From contig MU657166.1 of assembly GCA_026770575.1 (NCBI GenBank), positions 522,689-534,482 on the forward strand: 11,794 nt of DNA, written 5' to 3'. This stretch comes from Pelagophyceae sp. CCMP2097 (lineage: Eukaryota > Sar > Pelagophyceae). Each line of letters starts with the position of its first letter. Position 1 is the stretch's first letter. A model generated the notes under the pieces. The model did not search any database and was not told where the DNA came from. It was given only the letters and a program-made list of their open reading frames with translations. Positions 1-7,968 of this stretch are shown here, piece after piece. The position numbers and the translations under genes were made by a program.

Positions 1-63
1 TCTTTGTCTCGGGCTTTTCGCGCTGCGGGCATTGTCGAGGCAAGGCTTAGCCCCAGGCACCGG

Positions 64-108
64 CAAACCGCCCAAAACCGCCCGAACCGCCCAAACCGCC
101 CGAACCGC
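64..108 (+). repeat. Short tandem array of CCGCCC-RAA units
   Basis: About five imperfect copies of a 9-10 nt unit (AACCGCCC followed by A or G) lie in a row. In one frame they would read N-R-P repeats, but the frame has no other protein-like content, so this is most simply a microsatellite-like array. Confidence 0.7.
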
Positions 109-282
109 TTCGCTGAAATTTGGCCCAATGGATTATTTTGGAAGTTTATCCCAAACAGCCCCAAACCGGAAGAAGACCGAATGAACGTCCAGCACAGAAC
201 ACCGTGTCGTGTGGCTGAGGACAGTCGTCCTGAAGGCGACATTTCGCGATGACGACGAGGTTATACGAGAGCGCCGCTCGGC

Positions 283-308
283 ACGGCTTACGCCGACGGC
301 TAACGCCG
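283..308 (+). repeat. 13-nt tandem pair
   Basis: ACGGCTTACGCCG at 283-295 is followed directly by ACGGCTAACGCCG at 296-308, with one mismatch. Confidence 0.75.
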
Positions 309-336
309 AGTCTCGTAGATAAACGACCGACTTTTA

Positions 337-453
337 TGAAAAGATAAAAAGCATGACATTTTCCCTTGCGGGGGAAATTTCAACGCGATGCGCGCGTTGA
401 AATACGCGACGCGTGTGAAAAGATAAAAAGCATGACATTTTCCCTTGCGGGGG
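337..453 (+). repeat. 38-bp direct repeat flanking an inverted repeat
   Basis: A 38-bp unit starting TGAAAAGATAAAAAGC and ending in a G-run occurs at 337-374 and again at 416-453 (offset 79), with no mismatch that I can see. Between the copies is a perfect 11-bp inverted repeat, ATTTCAACGCG at 377-387 and its complement at 393-403, with a 5-nt loop (ATGCG). A second G-run followed by TCAAC occurs at 554, so the unit's 3' edge recurs nearby. The arrangement could be a decayed mobile-element end or a segmental duplication. No coding function is evident. Confidence 0.8.
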
Positions 454-483
454 GTCAAATGTACTTTAGGAAATACACATCAC

Positions 484-547
484 TACAGGGGGAAGAATAT
501 TCACGTATCGACGCGTACAGGGGGAAGGATATTCACGTATCGACGCG
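484..547 (+). repeat. 32-bp tandem repeat, two copies
   Basis: Two head-to-tail copies of a 32-bp unit beginning TACAGGGGGAAG lie at 484-515 and 516-547. They differ at one position (A/G at unit position 13). The unit ends in CGTATCGACGCG. Confidence 0.85.
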
Positions 548-553
548 TGTCGA

Positions 554-1130
554 GGGGGGGTCAACATGAAACTGCCGCTCATTTTCTCACCTCCACAGGA
601 CGTTTGGTGAGACTTGGAGTGGCTTGACATGTCCGGGCCGACCCAAGGTGTCGGGCTGGACGCGGAACTCTCCCGTTTTACGCGCACCCTACGCGCAATC
701 TCGATTTTAGCGTCGCCAAAAGCTGGTTTGAGGTGGTTCTCCATTGTCATCGTCTGAGTTCAGCCTCCCTACCGATACGCTAGGGCCGGCTGTAGGCCCT
801 GGCCACACCAGAGCCCGACCTAGTGCCCTGTGGAGGTGAGAAATAAGACCCAAAATGTAGGCTATGGGCTCCATTTTGTAAGTTATGGGCTTCATTTCAC
901 TTAAAACGCCCATGCAAATCCGCAATTACAAGAAAATAGTGTCAAGTTTCACACCGTTTTATTCTTGAAAACGGATTCACGCTCGGCGGACCGAGCCCGT
1001 AAACAAACTTCCTTCGTCGGGGACCGCGCCGCCATCAGCCCGCGCCGTAGCGACCAAAAGTGGCCCCATACCTCGTTTGTAGCCCGAGAAATTTGTATCT
1101 GACTGGAATCCCATTCATGTTGACCCCCCC
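554..1130. repeat. Nested 17-bp inverted repeats
   Basis: GGGGGGGTCAACATGAA at 554-570 has its exact complement at 1114-1130. Inside this pair, TTTCTCACCTCCACAGG at 583-599 has its exact complement at 827-843. Two nested 17-bp inverted pairs in 577 bp could mark a non-autonomous foldback element. No target-site duplication is obvious outside 554 and 1130, and nothing in the interior looks like a transposase. Confidence 0.6.
856..897 (+). repeat. 21-bp tandem pair
   Basis: Two adjacent 21-nt units (TGTARGYTATGGGCTYCATTT) lie at 856-876 and 877-897, with three transition differences. Confidence 0.75.
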
Positions 1131-1392
1131 TTGTATACCGCCCGCGTGCCCTCGGGTGCGCGGGTCGGCTTGATCCTCCAACCGCAAGAGGTGCTGTCGT
1201 AGAGGTTCAGGAGAAGAAGAACGTTGCGTCCTCGTCAACGCACTTGCCCATTGGATTTGATGGGAAAGTCAGTTCCCCTTCGGGGAGTTGGGAATTCCCT
1301 TGCTTGGTGTCACGGTTGCGTGGTGCGGCCGGCCGCAGCACTTCGCACCGTTCCTCATCGCGAGCGTGAGACTACGGACTGTCGAATAGGCA

Positions 1393-2253
1393 TTACGAGG
1401 CCGACCGTCGCAGAATTACGTTGCAGGCCACAGAGACCCTGGCCGCGTCGCCGGCTGCGTCTTCGGTTGCGTCGCCGCGCGAAAGCGCCCGAGGCATCAC
1501 CGCATGCGCGACGTGGCCAGGAAAGAGCCAGAGGTCGCCCGGTGTGGGTCGGATTGCGAGGAAGGCGTAGTCGTGCGAGAACGGTTTCAGCTGGAACCGG
1601 AGTATTAGCGCACCCGCGTCGGTCCGATCCACCGCGCACGCTGCGCGAGCGTCGCTCTCGCCGCTCGCCGCAAAGTAGACCTACCGCATCGCGTCGCCGC
1701 GGCGTACGAGCGCGGGAGCACTGACCGCGCTCCAGTCGGCGGTGCCGTGGTCGTGCAACGTGTTGTAGTCCCACGCAGCAGACGAATTGAGCCAGCCCGT
1801 GGCGCTCTCGACTTGCGCGCCGGCGACGGTTTTGATTGCGCGTTCCAAGAGTTTTGATATCGCAGCGTACCAGGCCTCAGGGTCGTCGGCAAAGACCTCT
1901 TCTGCAGAGTGTGTGCCGCCGACGTTTGAGACGATGGTGAGGTCCGCCTTTGCCGCGAGCGCCGCTTGGACGAGGCCGTGGTTCAGTGTATCAAAGTCGG
2001 CGAGCGCGAAGCGATGGATCGCCGTCGACCGCGGCCCGGGCCGCGGCGGGTTGTCGGGCAACTCGAGCGACCCCGCGAAATTGAAGCCTTCGACGGGCCG
2101 CGTGGACCATTCCAAAGCCGACAGGCGCGTCAATTCGCAGGGTGTTTGCACCCAATGGCCCTCGACCCACTGCGAAGAGAGTAGGAGCTCTAAAGCATTA
2201 GTCGAGGTCAACCCCGGCGCCCCGAGCAGCGCATATCGACCTTCGTCGGCCAT
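1393..2253 (-). CDS. Putative 2OG-Fe(II) oxygenase-like protein, two exons
   Basis: Predicted exons on the minus strand are 2253-1726 and 1680-1393, joined across a 45-nt intron to give 271 residues. The start has a near-perfect Kozak context (ACCATGG). The order of motifs fits the putative 2OG-Fe(II) oxygenase family (Pfam PF13759 type): an SNVGGTHS segment near residue 110, a GWLNSS...NTLHDHGTADWSAVYF segment at about 154-179, then a FLAIRPTPGDLWLFPGHVAH strand-turn at 216-235 and RVSVACN at 257-263. H167/H169 and H232/H235 are candidate iron ligands and R257 a candidate 2-oxoglutarate contact. The family presumably hydroxylates a substrate using O2 and 2-oxoglutarate; the substrate cannot be inferred. 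Splicing is essential, because without it the protein stops before the distal iron-binding half. The first ligand segment reads HDH rather than the classical HxD, so activity is unproven. The gene diverges from the fusion gene across 403 bp. Confidence 0.8.
1681..1725 (-). other. Intron, 45 nt, in the oxygenase gene
   Basis: Donor GTCAGT and acceptor CGGTAG; phase 0 and a multiple of three. Removing it joins ADWSA to VYFAA, giving the family's 'W-S-x-V-Y-(Y/F)' strand. If retained, the acceptor TAG itself is the first in-frame stop. Confidence 0.85.
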
Positions 2254-2656
2254 GGTACGGTGTGGCCTTCGAAGAGCCGTTTAGAAAGTTTTCGAGCGCA
2301 GCGGCGGTGTCGTCCGGCGCGCCGGCAGGGTCCGCGCGCCAGTGGGGGCGTGAGGCGCGCGCGACGCGTACGAGGGCTAGGGAGGGTTAATTACATTGTA
2401 GTAGGGGCTGACCTCGCACTTGCGTCAAGTTTTAAAGTTCGAAAGTTTCGAAAGATTAAGATCGAAAGTTCGAGTGACGACGCCCGATCGACGATCGCGA
2501 CTCGTGCGCGGCTTCCGACGCACGTGCGGTGCGACTCGCCGAAGCTTCTCGGTGCGCGAAGCCGAAACCCCTCGGTGCGCCTCGCCGAAGAGGCCGCCGC
2601 GAACTTCGTCGGTTGCGAGTCGACACCGGCGCCGTCGGGCGGCCGTCGCGCGTGGA
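2254..2656. promoter_or_regulatory. Divergent intergenic promoter region
   Basis: These 403 bp separate two start codons pointing in opposite directions, so they should hold both core promoters and both 5' UTRs. A relatively AT-rich patch at about 2388-2475 contains TTAATTACATTGTAGTA and repeated CGAAAGTT/TTCGAAAG words (about 2437-2472). Short repeats of CTCGCCGAAG and CTCGGTGCGC follow between about 2536 and 2590. No TATA box or known operator is clear. The frame of the fusion gene stays open upstream to about 2420, but its Arg-rich translation would hide the signal peptide, so I treat that part as leader. Confidence 0.55.
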
Positions 2657-2731
2657 ATGCATCGCGGCGGGACGCCGCGCCGGTGGGCGGTCGTGGTCCT
2701 CGTACTCGGCCGCGGCTGTGCGTTTGCGCCG
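2657..2731 (+). other. Bipartite plastid-targeting presequence with AFAP motif
   Basis: Residues 1-25 of the fusion protein read as a charged n-region (MHRGGTPRRW), an eight- to ten-residue hydrophobic core and C-A-F-A-P. A phenylalanine just after the signal-peptide cleavage site is the known requirement for import into complex red-lineage plastids (the ASAFAP motif of ochrophytes). The next 25 residues are rich in Arg and Ala and poor in acids, as transit peptides are. The start context is GGAATGC, with a purine at -3. Confidence 0.75.
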
Positions 2732-5700
2732 GAGACGCGCGTCGCCCGCGGCGCGCGGCGGGCGCACGCGGCGGCGCCACTTGCGCCCGCGCCACTTGCG
2801 CCGGCGGCGCCGGTGGACGCGCCGGTTGACGCTGCGGTGTGGCGTTGCCTCGCTGATTTCGGCGCCGCGGGCGGCGATTCGGCGGCCGCGGGCGACTGGT
2901 CGGCGGCCGCGCAGGGGCTCGGGGTCTGGCGGCGGTGCCTTTTACGTGGCCGCGTGCCCAACTTTTCGGGCCCCGACGCCGACTTTGAACCGTGGCCGCG
3001 GCGCCCGGCCGTGCGGGCCGGCGCGCAGAAGCTCTTCGGGCCCGTGTCGCTGTCGACGATGCGGTTCCCGAGGCTGGTGCCGACTGCCCTCGCGTCGCTC
3101 CTTTCCTTCGTCGGAGAGCACGGCGACGACGCGGGGACCAACGACGGTGCCTTCAGCGCCCGGATCGACGACGACGGTGCCTTTAGCGACGACGACGACG
3201 AAGCCGCGGGCCTCTGGTCGCCGAACGTGGAAGACGACGAAGCCGCGGAGGAAGAGGCCGAGTCGCCCGCGCTGGAGTCGCAGTGGCGCGGCGTGCTGCG
3301 CGCCGTGGGCGCTTTGGACGCCGTCTTCGGCGACGATGCCGTCGTCGATTCGTGGGTCGGGCAGCTGGGGTCGGCAGAGGCGGGAGACTGGAGACGGTCG
3401 GGCTTTGTGCAACTCGATAAAGTCGCCGAGCGTATCGGCGACATCTCCGACCTCGGCCGACTCGTCGACTCCTTGGGCCGGCGTTCGACGGCGGACGCGC
3501 GGTTTTCGCCGAGGTGGGGGGCCGCCAATAACGACGGCAATGGGCCGGACGGAGCCGCCGCCGCGCAGACGAGACCCGACGACGGCTTCGACGGCTTCCA
3601 CCTCGGCCGCGACGCCGGCAGGGCCGCCCCGTCGGAAAAGGTCTTACTCGCGGCGGGGCTGCCAAGCAAGTTGAAGACTTTGTTTTTGGCCAAGTACGCC
3701 GGCGGCAGTCTCAGGACCCTTGCTCCCCGCGGCTTCGAGGACGGCCCCGTCGTGCGCACTGCCCTCGCGGCGCAGCTGCCGCGCGCGCCTCGCGGGCCTT
3801 TAATTGTGTGTTTGGACACATCTCATTCCATGACCGGGTCGCGCGAGATCCTCGCAAAGGCCACCGCCTTGGCCTGCGTCCGCGCTGCCAACTCTCAGAA
3901 AAGAGCGGTGCACATCATGGCCTTTTCCGGCGCGCACGACTTGGCCTCTATCGACGTGGTTGGAGACCTCCGAACCAAAGAGGCGCTGGACAGGCTGCTC
4001 GCGTTCTTGGAGTGCCAGTTCGGAGGCGGCTCCGACGTCGCCACGCCTTTAAGAAGGGCGCTCGCTCTGCTCGAGCCCGAGGCGGCGGCGAAGCGGATGC
4101 AATCGCCGCGCCTCAGCGCCGACGAAGAAGCCGTCGCGGCGGAATCTGAGCCCGAGGCCGCAATCTGGCTAGACGCGGACATCTTGCTCGTCACCGACGG
4201 CGAGCTCATGGACCCGCCCGTCGACGAAGCGACGTTTGCCGCTTTGGACCGCCTTCGTTTAAATCGGAGGTTGCGCGTCTGCGGTGTCTTAGTCTGCGGC
4301 GCTCGGGCAGACTTTGACGACGCGTCGTTCAAAAAAGACGCAGGCGACCGCGACTACGCAAACGCGGCGCCCGGGTCGCCCCTCGCGCAACTCTGCGACG
4401 ACGGCGACGTCCGAGCCCGCGTCGGCGAATTGGCAACCACGGACCCGACGGATCGTGGCCGGCGTAGACGTACGCGAAAAGTACGAGTGACCTCCGTCGT
4501 CGCACCGCACCCGTAGGTGCACACGTTTTTGGCGGACCACGACGATCTGGCGCTGCTGCTGCGGCACCAGGCCTCGCAGCCGTTTTCCGAGGCGCAATCC
4601 TTGACCGAGTCGGGCTCCTTCTCCGAGGCGCGCGGCTCGTCGGCGCGCGGCTCGTCGGCGCGCGGCTCGTCGGATTCGCGGCGGAAATTTTCAAGGCGCG
4701 ACTTTCGGCTCGAGGCGCACCCGGGCACGTGGGCCGTCGACGCCTGGGCGCCGGCCACGCGGACGTACACGGAAGACGAACCGACGTTCAACCGCGTCGC
4801 CGCTCTCACGGCAGCAATCGCGCACGTCGAGCGCGGCCTCGTCGAGCGAGAGACGGAAGCGCGGCTCGTCGTGCTCGGGGCGCTGTGCCGCGAGCACGTC
4901 CTTTTAGTCGGACCCCCCGGCACAGCAAAGTCGTTGCTCTGTAGACGCCTTGGTGAACTTTTGAAAGCCGATGCCAAGCCCGGCACCGGCGGCGGTGCGT
5001 CTCCCTTGCGATGGGTGGATGGCCCTGTGGCGTTGCCTTGTTGGAAACTGGGGCGATTTCCTTGTTGGCAACCGGCGCGCAATTAGGCTTCTTCTTCGAA
5101 CTGGCGCTGACTCGATTTACGACCCCCGACGACGTCTTCGGCCCTTTAAGCTTGGAAGCCCTCCAAAGAGACGAGTACACGCGCCTGGACTCGCCGCACT
5201 TTGCACCGGCTGCCTCAGCAATTTTCCTGGACGAGATCTTTAGAGCCGGCGCCGTCCTCCCCGCGCTTCTCACGCTGTTGAACGAAAGACGTTGGTTCGA
5301 CGGGTCGCAAGTCCGATGCGCGAAACTGCGCACGGCCGTCGCCGCGACGAACCAACTCCCCGAAGATTTGCAGCTGGATGCTCTTTACGACCGTTTTTTA
5401 GTGAGGAGGGTCGTCGAGCCCGTCTCTGACGATGCCTTATTCGACTTTCTTACAAGAGGCGACGCCGACGCCCCCGCAAACGTCGGCCCGCTCCGGCTCT
5501 TCGACGACGTCGAACTCCCAAGGGCGAAGCTTTCTAGACTCGGGGCGACGGTCGTGTCCAACGCTCGGAGATGGCTTCGAGACGACCGCGGCGCCACCGT
5601 CTCGGACCGCCGGCTACGGCGCGGCGTGGATTTAGTCAGGTGCGTCGCCGCCGCGCACGGCCGCGAGTCCGTCTCGGTGTACGATCTGCTCACGCTGAAA

Positions 5701-6246
5701 CATGTACTCTGGTCGGATCCCGAAGATGCCCAGCCCTTGGACAGATGGCTCTTCGACCACACCGTCCCGGGAGACGGCCTCGTGGACCCGCTCAGATTCC
5801 TCTTCGACTCGCTGCTCCAGCGCCTCAAGCGGGGGCAGTCGACGGACCTCGTCGAAGAAATGGGGGGACTGATCGACGCGGTCACCAGGGCAGCGTCGGA
5901 GATGCGACTTTTGGAGGGGCAGTTAAACATCGCGCAGCCGGCGGACCAGGTCTTCCTGACGCCCGACGAGGTGGCGCGGGTCAGGTTGCATTTAGCGCCG
6001 GCGGCTCGGAAGACGGCGAATCAGCTCGACGTCCTTTTGGACCGCGCACTCAGGTTGCAGACGGCCATTTCCAAAGGTGAAGACTTCCCCGACTTTGACG
6101 ACGGCGACTACGCGGACGCGGATTCGAGCCCCGTCGACACGGTGGATGGATTTGATCTCTCATGGTCCAAAAAAGTGGCCAAGTCGCGCCTCAGCAACGT
6201 CGACTTCAAGAAATGGTCCATCCTGCGCGGGCAAGCGCGGAAATGA
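2657..6246 (+). CDS. Plastid-targeted ViaA-RavA fusion: VWA domain plus MoxR AAA+ ATPase
   Basis: Predicted exons 2657-4408, 4517-4994 and 5087-6246 give about 1,129 residues. Residues 1-25 form a signal peptide (MHRGGTPRRW, hydrophobic AVVVLVLG, then CAFAP) followed by an Arg/Ala-rich transit-like stretch. A ViaA-like helical region with an acidic insert (about 155-205) leads to a VWA domain with an intact MIDAS: DTSHS 387-391, T463, D514. After an ARGSS-repeat linker comes a RavA/MoxR AAA+ domain: Walker A GPPGTAKS 716-723, TRFTTPDDVFGPLS, Walker B IFLDEI (D792, E793), sensor-1 N832, YDRFLVRR, then SDRRLRRG...LLTLKHVLW. The C-terminal region is helical, with no obvious LARA-like domain. In Escherichia coli, RavA and ViaA are separate partners linked to respiratory-complex and Fe-S functions; a plastid remodelling role is inference. 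Two adjacent genes remain possible, but no start context supports a second gene at 4517. Mg-chelatase ChlI/ChlD is a weaker match. Confidence 0.82.
4409..4516 (+). other. Probable intron between VWA and AAA+ parts (donor uncertain)
   Basis: An in-frame TAG at 4514-4516 must be removed to link the two halves, and TAG-G has the form of this window's other acceptors. Donor GT at 4409 gives 108 nt, phase 0, joining LAQLCDDGD to VHTFLADHD, which matches the usual end of this VWA family. Alternative phase-0 donors at 4421, 4481 and 4487 would give 96, 36 or 30 nt. The Arg-rich residues encoded between 4409 and 4480 look unlike the flanking domain, which favours 4409. Confidence 0.6.
4628..4672 (+). 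repeat. 15-bp in-frame triplet repeat encoding ARGSS
   Basis: Three exact copies of GCGCGCGGCTCGTCG (4628-4642, 4643-4657, 4658-4672) encode ARGSS three times in the Ser-rich linker between the VWA and AAA+ domains. The unit is a multiple of three, so copy-number change would alter linker length without shifting frame. Confidence 0.9.
4995..5086 (+). other. Intron, 92 nt, inside the AAA+ domain
   Basis: Donor GTGCGT and acceptor AATTAG; phase 1 on both sides. Joining 4994 to 5087 creates a GGC codon and brings the Walker A helix (KSLLCRRLGELL) to FFFELALTRFTTPDDVFGPL, the order seen in RavA. Without splicing the frame ends at the acceptor TAG. Confidence 0.9.
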
Positions 6247-6265
6247 CGGGCAAGCGCGGAAATGA
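6228..6265 (+). repeat. 19-bp tandem duplication spanning the fusion-gene stop codon
   Basis: CGGGCAAGCGCGGAAATGA occurs exactly at 6228-6246 and again at 6247-6265. The first copy encodes the end of the fusion protein with its TGA. The second copy fills the whole gap to the stop codon of the convergent gene, whose TAA complement begins at 6266. Confidence 0.95.
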
Positions 6266-7519
6266 TTAATGAACCGGACTCGGATGGCATCGCGCAAACT
6301 TGACGCAGGTTGTAGAGCAGAAATGTCGGTCGAAGGCACAGAAGTAATCCGTCAGTGACCCCGGCAGCCCCACACCGCATTGAGCACATTTGTGCTTTGC
6401 GTTTTCGACCCTTTGTGCGGCGGCATCGATGGCGGCTTGCTTCTCTGCTGCTCCGAGGAGCTTGGCTTTGGCTTCCCTGTCGCGCAACTTGGCCTTGTCA
6501 CGCTTCTCTTTCTTCTTTCGAGCGGCCGTAGCCAGCCGCCTTGATTCGTCGGCCTTGGCCGCAGTTTCAGCCGCTGCAGTTTCAGCCGCCGCAGCCGAAA
6601 GGTCGGCGTCGGTCTTGAGCGCGGCCTCGATGGCAGCAGCCGCCGCCTGCGCAGAGCGCAGAGCGCACTCTGCTTTGAGCGTCTCCGCTGTCTGAGCGTC
6701 CCAGACGGCCGCCTCGCGCGAATCTGCAGCACCGCGTCTCTGGGCCTCGGCCGCCGCCTAGAGGCACTGTCAGCGCCTTTACGTGTGTAGAGGACTCGCC
6801 TTGACGGCAGCGGCCTCGACCTCGACGCGCGCCGCTTCCGCCTCTCGGCGCAACTCGGCGACCTCGACCCTCCGTCGCTCCGCGCGCTCGCGCGTCCGCG
6901 CCGCGCGAAGGCGCAGCGCTTCACTTTCGGCAAAGATGCGCGCGGTCTCGCGCGCCTCTTCGGCGCCGGCGAACAATCGAGCGTGGCCGTCGAGGAGCGG
7001 CGGCCGCGGCGGATGAACCGCAGCGTGCGACGGCAGCGCCGGGTACGATTCCTCGTCGTCCGAGGCGCCGGCTGCGTCGTCGTCGATGGCTCCAGGCGCC
7101 GCGCCCGGCGCGTGGCGCGACCGCTCGGCTCTTCTCTCGAGGTTAAAAAGCGCGGCTAGCGTCGTCGCCGCCACCCTCTGCTGCTGCGCAGTCGAGTCAG
7201 CAAAGAGCCTTAGGGCGTCGAGGAGCGTGGCCACTCCCGTCGGGTCGTCGTCTAATAAGCGCCATCGAAGTCGATGCGCGTCCAGCGCCAGAGCCTCAGC
7301 GCGAGTCAGCGGCGCACGCGTCAGCGGGTTCTCCAGCACGCCCGACGTGAGCATGTACCGCGCGAGCTCCCGCGCGTCGAACAAAGCGCCGTGGAGGTCG
7401 AAGGGTGCGACGTCAAGGGACGCTATAGGCTCTAAAGTGATGGGGTCGTCGGCGTCGCTGGTAGTCCACCACCGCCGCGCGCGCTGCTGCTGCGCAGCCG
7501 CCCGCGCGCCCTCCGGCAT
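6266..7519 (-). CDS. U-box-like, coiled-coil, FCS-type zinc-finger protein, two exons
   Basis: Predicted exons on the minus strand are 7519-6806 and 6757-6266, giving 401 residues. Residues 25-82 (DPITLEPI, FDLHGALFDARELARYM, NPLTRAPLTR, LDAHRL) resemble a U-box or metal-free RING fold, as found in E3 ubiquitin ligases. An acidic patch follows near residue 145. From about 165 to 355 the sequence is an Ala/Glu/Arg/Lys-rich predicted coiled coil running across the intron. The C-terminus holds CAQC (362-365), then DYFCAFDRHFCSTTC ending at 389: C-x2-C-x19-C-x3-C with the FCS signature, close to plant FLZ (C-x2-C-x17-C-x3-C) and animal FCS fingers. C378, H383 and C395 are extra candidates for zinc binding. 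A ubiquitin-linked or scaffold role is inference. The gene converges tail to tail on the fusion gene. Confidence 0.72.
6758..6805 (-). other. Intron, 48 nt, in the zinc-finger gene
   Basis: Donor GTCAAG, acceptor CCTCTAG, and a good branch-point match CTGAC about 12 nt upstream of the AG; phase 0. It joins EVEAAA to AAEAQRR, keeping the coiled coil unbroken. An alternative is donor GTAAAG at 6782 with acceptor ...CAGAG (45 nt, phase 2). Confidence 0.7.
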
Positions 7520-7635
7520 GCCGCACTCGGACGCCTGGCGCCCTTCTCACCGATTGTCCTCGCGAGGCCTCGGCCTAAGCAGCACCGCGACTGTCGCGCC
7601 CCCACACTGGCAAGACGCCCCCTTTCGCCGAACTG

Positions 7636-7663
7636 CCTTTCGCCAAACGATTTCGGCGAAAGG
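7636..7663. repeat. 9-bp hairpin with extra copy of the left arm
   Basis: CCTTTCGCC at 7636-7644 pairs perfectly with GGCGAAAGG at 7655-7663 across a 10-nt loop. A further copy of the left arm starts at 7621, so two alternative hairpins are possible. Confidence 0.75.
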
Positions 7664-7968
7664 TCTGGATTGCCACCGCGCCTGCGCCCTCCCCCAGCCT
7701 CGGCCACAGGTCATGCCTCCCGTGGCGCGCCTGGACCTGACCAAGGTCGGCGGCGACGGCGGCGACGGCAGGGACTGGACGCGGTCTCCGCGGGGGGACC
7801 CAAAGTACAGACCGGAGTTCCCTTTCAGGGCGGGGAGACCCCCTGCTCGGACGTCGCCGGGCCGCTCGAGGCCCCTTCTTGGCTAGGTTGATCCCGCTGG
7901 CGCTTCTGATGCGGTTCTTGGACCTCTGTCAGGTGGAAGACGGTGCGTCGCTTCCCGGATCGAGCCTT

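Larger units (their letters stand above)
1..1392. other. Gene-poor repeat-bearing segment
   Basis: I recognise no gene here. The open frames are short and resemble no known family. The stretch is less GC-rich than the genes and carries many small repeats, listed separately: a 9-nt CCGCCCRAA-type array at about 64-108, a 13-nt tandem pair (283-295, 296-308), a 38-bp direct repeat, a 32-bp tandem pair, a 21-bp tandem pair and two nested inverted repeats. The part nearest 1393 should include the 3' UTR of the oxygenase gene on the minus strand. At 1290-1299 lies a perfect 10-bp palindrome, GGGAATTCCC, just after a CCCCTTCGGGG mini-hairpin. This may be decayed mobile-element sequence, but no coding remnant proves it. 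Confidence 0.5.

Noticed and set aside
4..252. 82-residue ORF with NRP repeats
   Set aside because: The repeats come from a simple 9-nt array and the flanking residues show no protein-like character.
337..547. CRISPR array
   Set aside because: Only two copies of each repeat, of different types, no regular spacers and no cas genes, in a eukaryotic context.
2425..3819. 464-residue open frame on the minus strand, and a 381-residue frame at 2529-3674 on the plus strand
   Set aside because: Both overlap the VWA part of the fusion gene in other frames and are compositionally biased, with no recognisable motifs.
5011..5086. ATG at 5011 as the start of a separate AAA+ protein
   Set aside because: Such a start would omit the Walker A motif, which lies at 4910-4933 in another frame. 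A phase-matched 92-nt intron explains the frame change.
2657..6246. Bacterial ravA-viaA operon
   Set aside because: The order is reversed, no ribosome-binding sites are visible, the AAA+ frame is split by a GT-AG intron and the protein starts with a plastid-type presequence.
7086..7886. 266-residue open frame on the plus strand
   Set aside because: Its first half is antisense to the U-box-like exon and the rest is low-complexity; no family resemblance.
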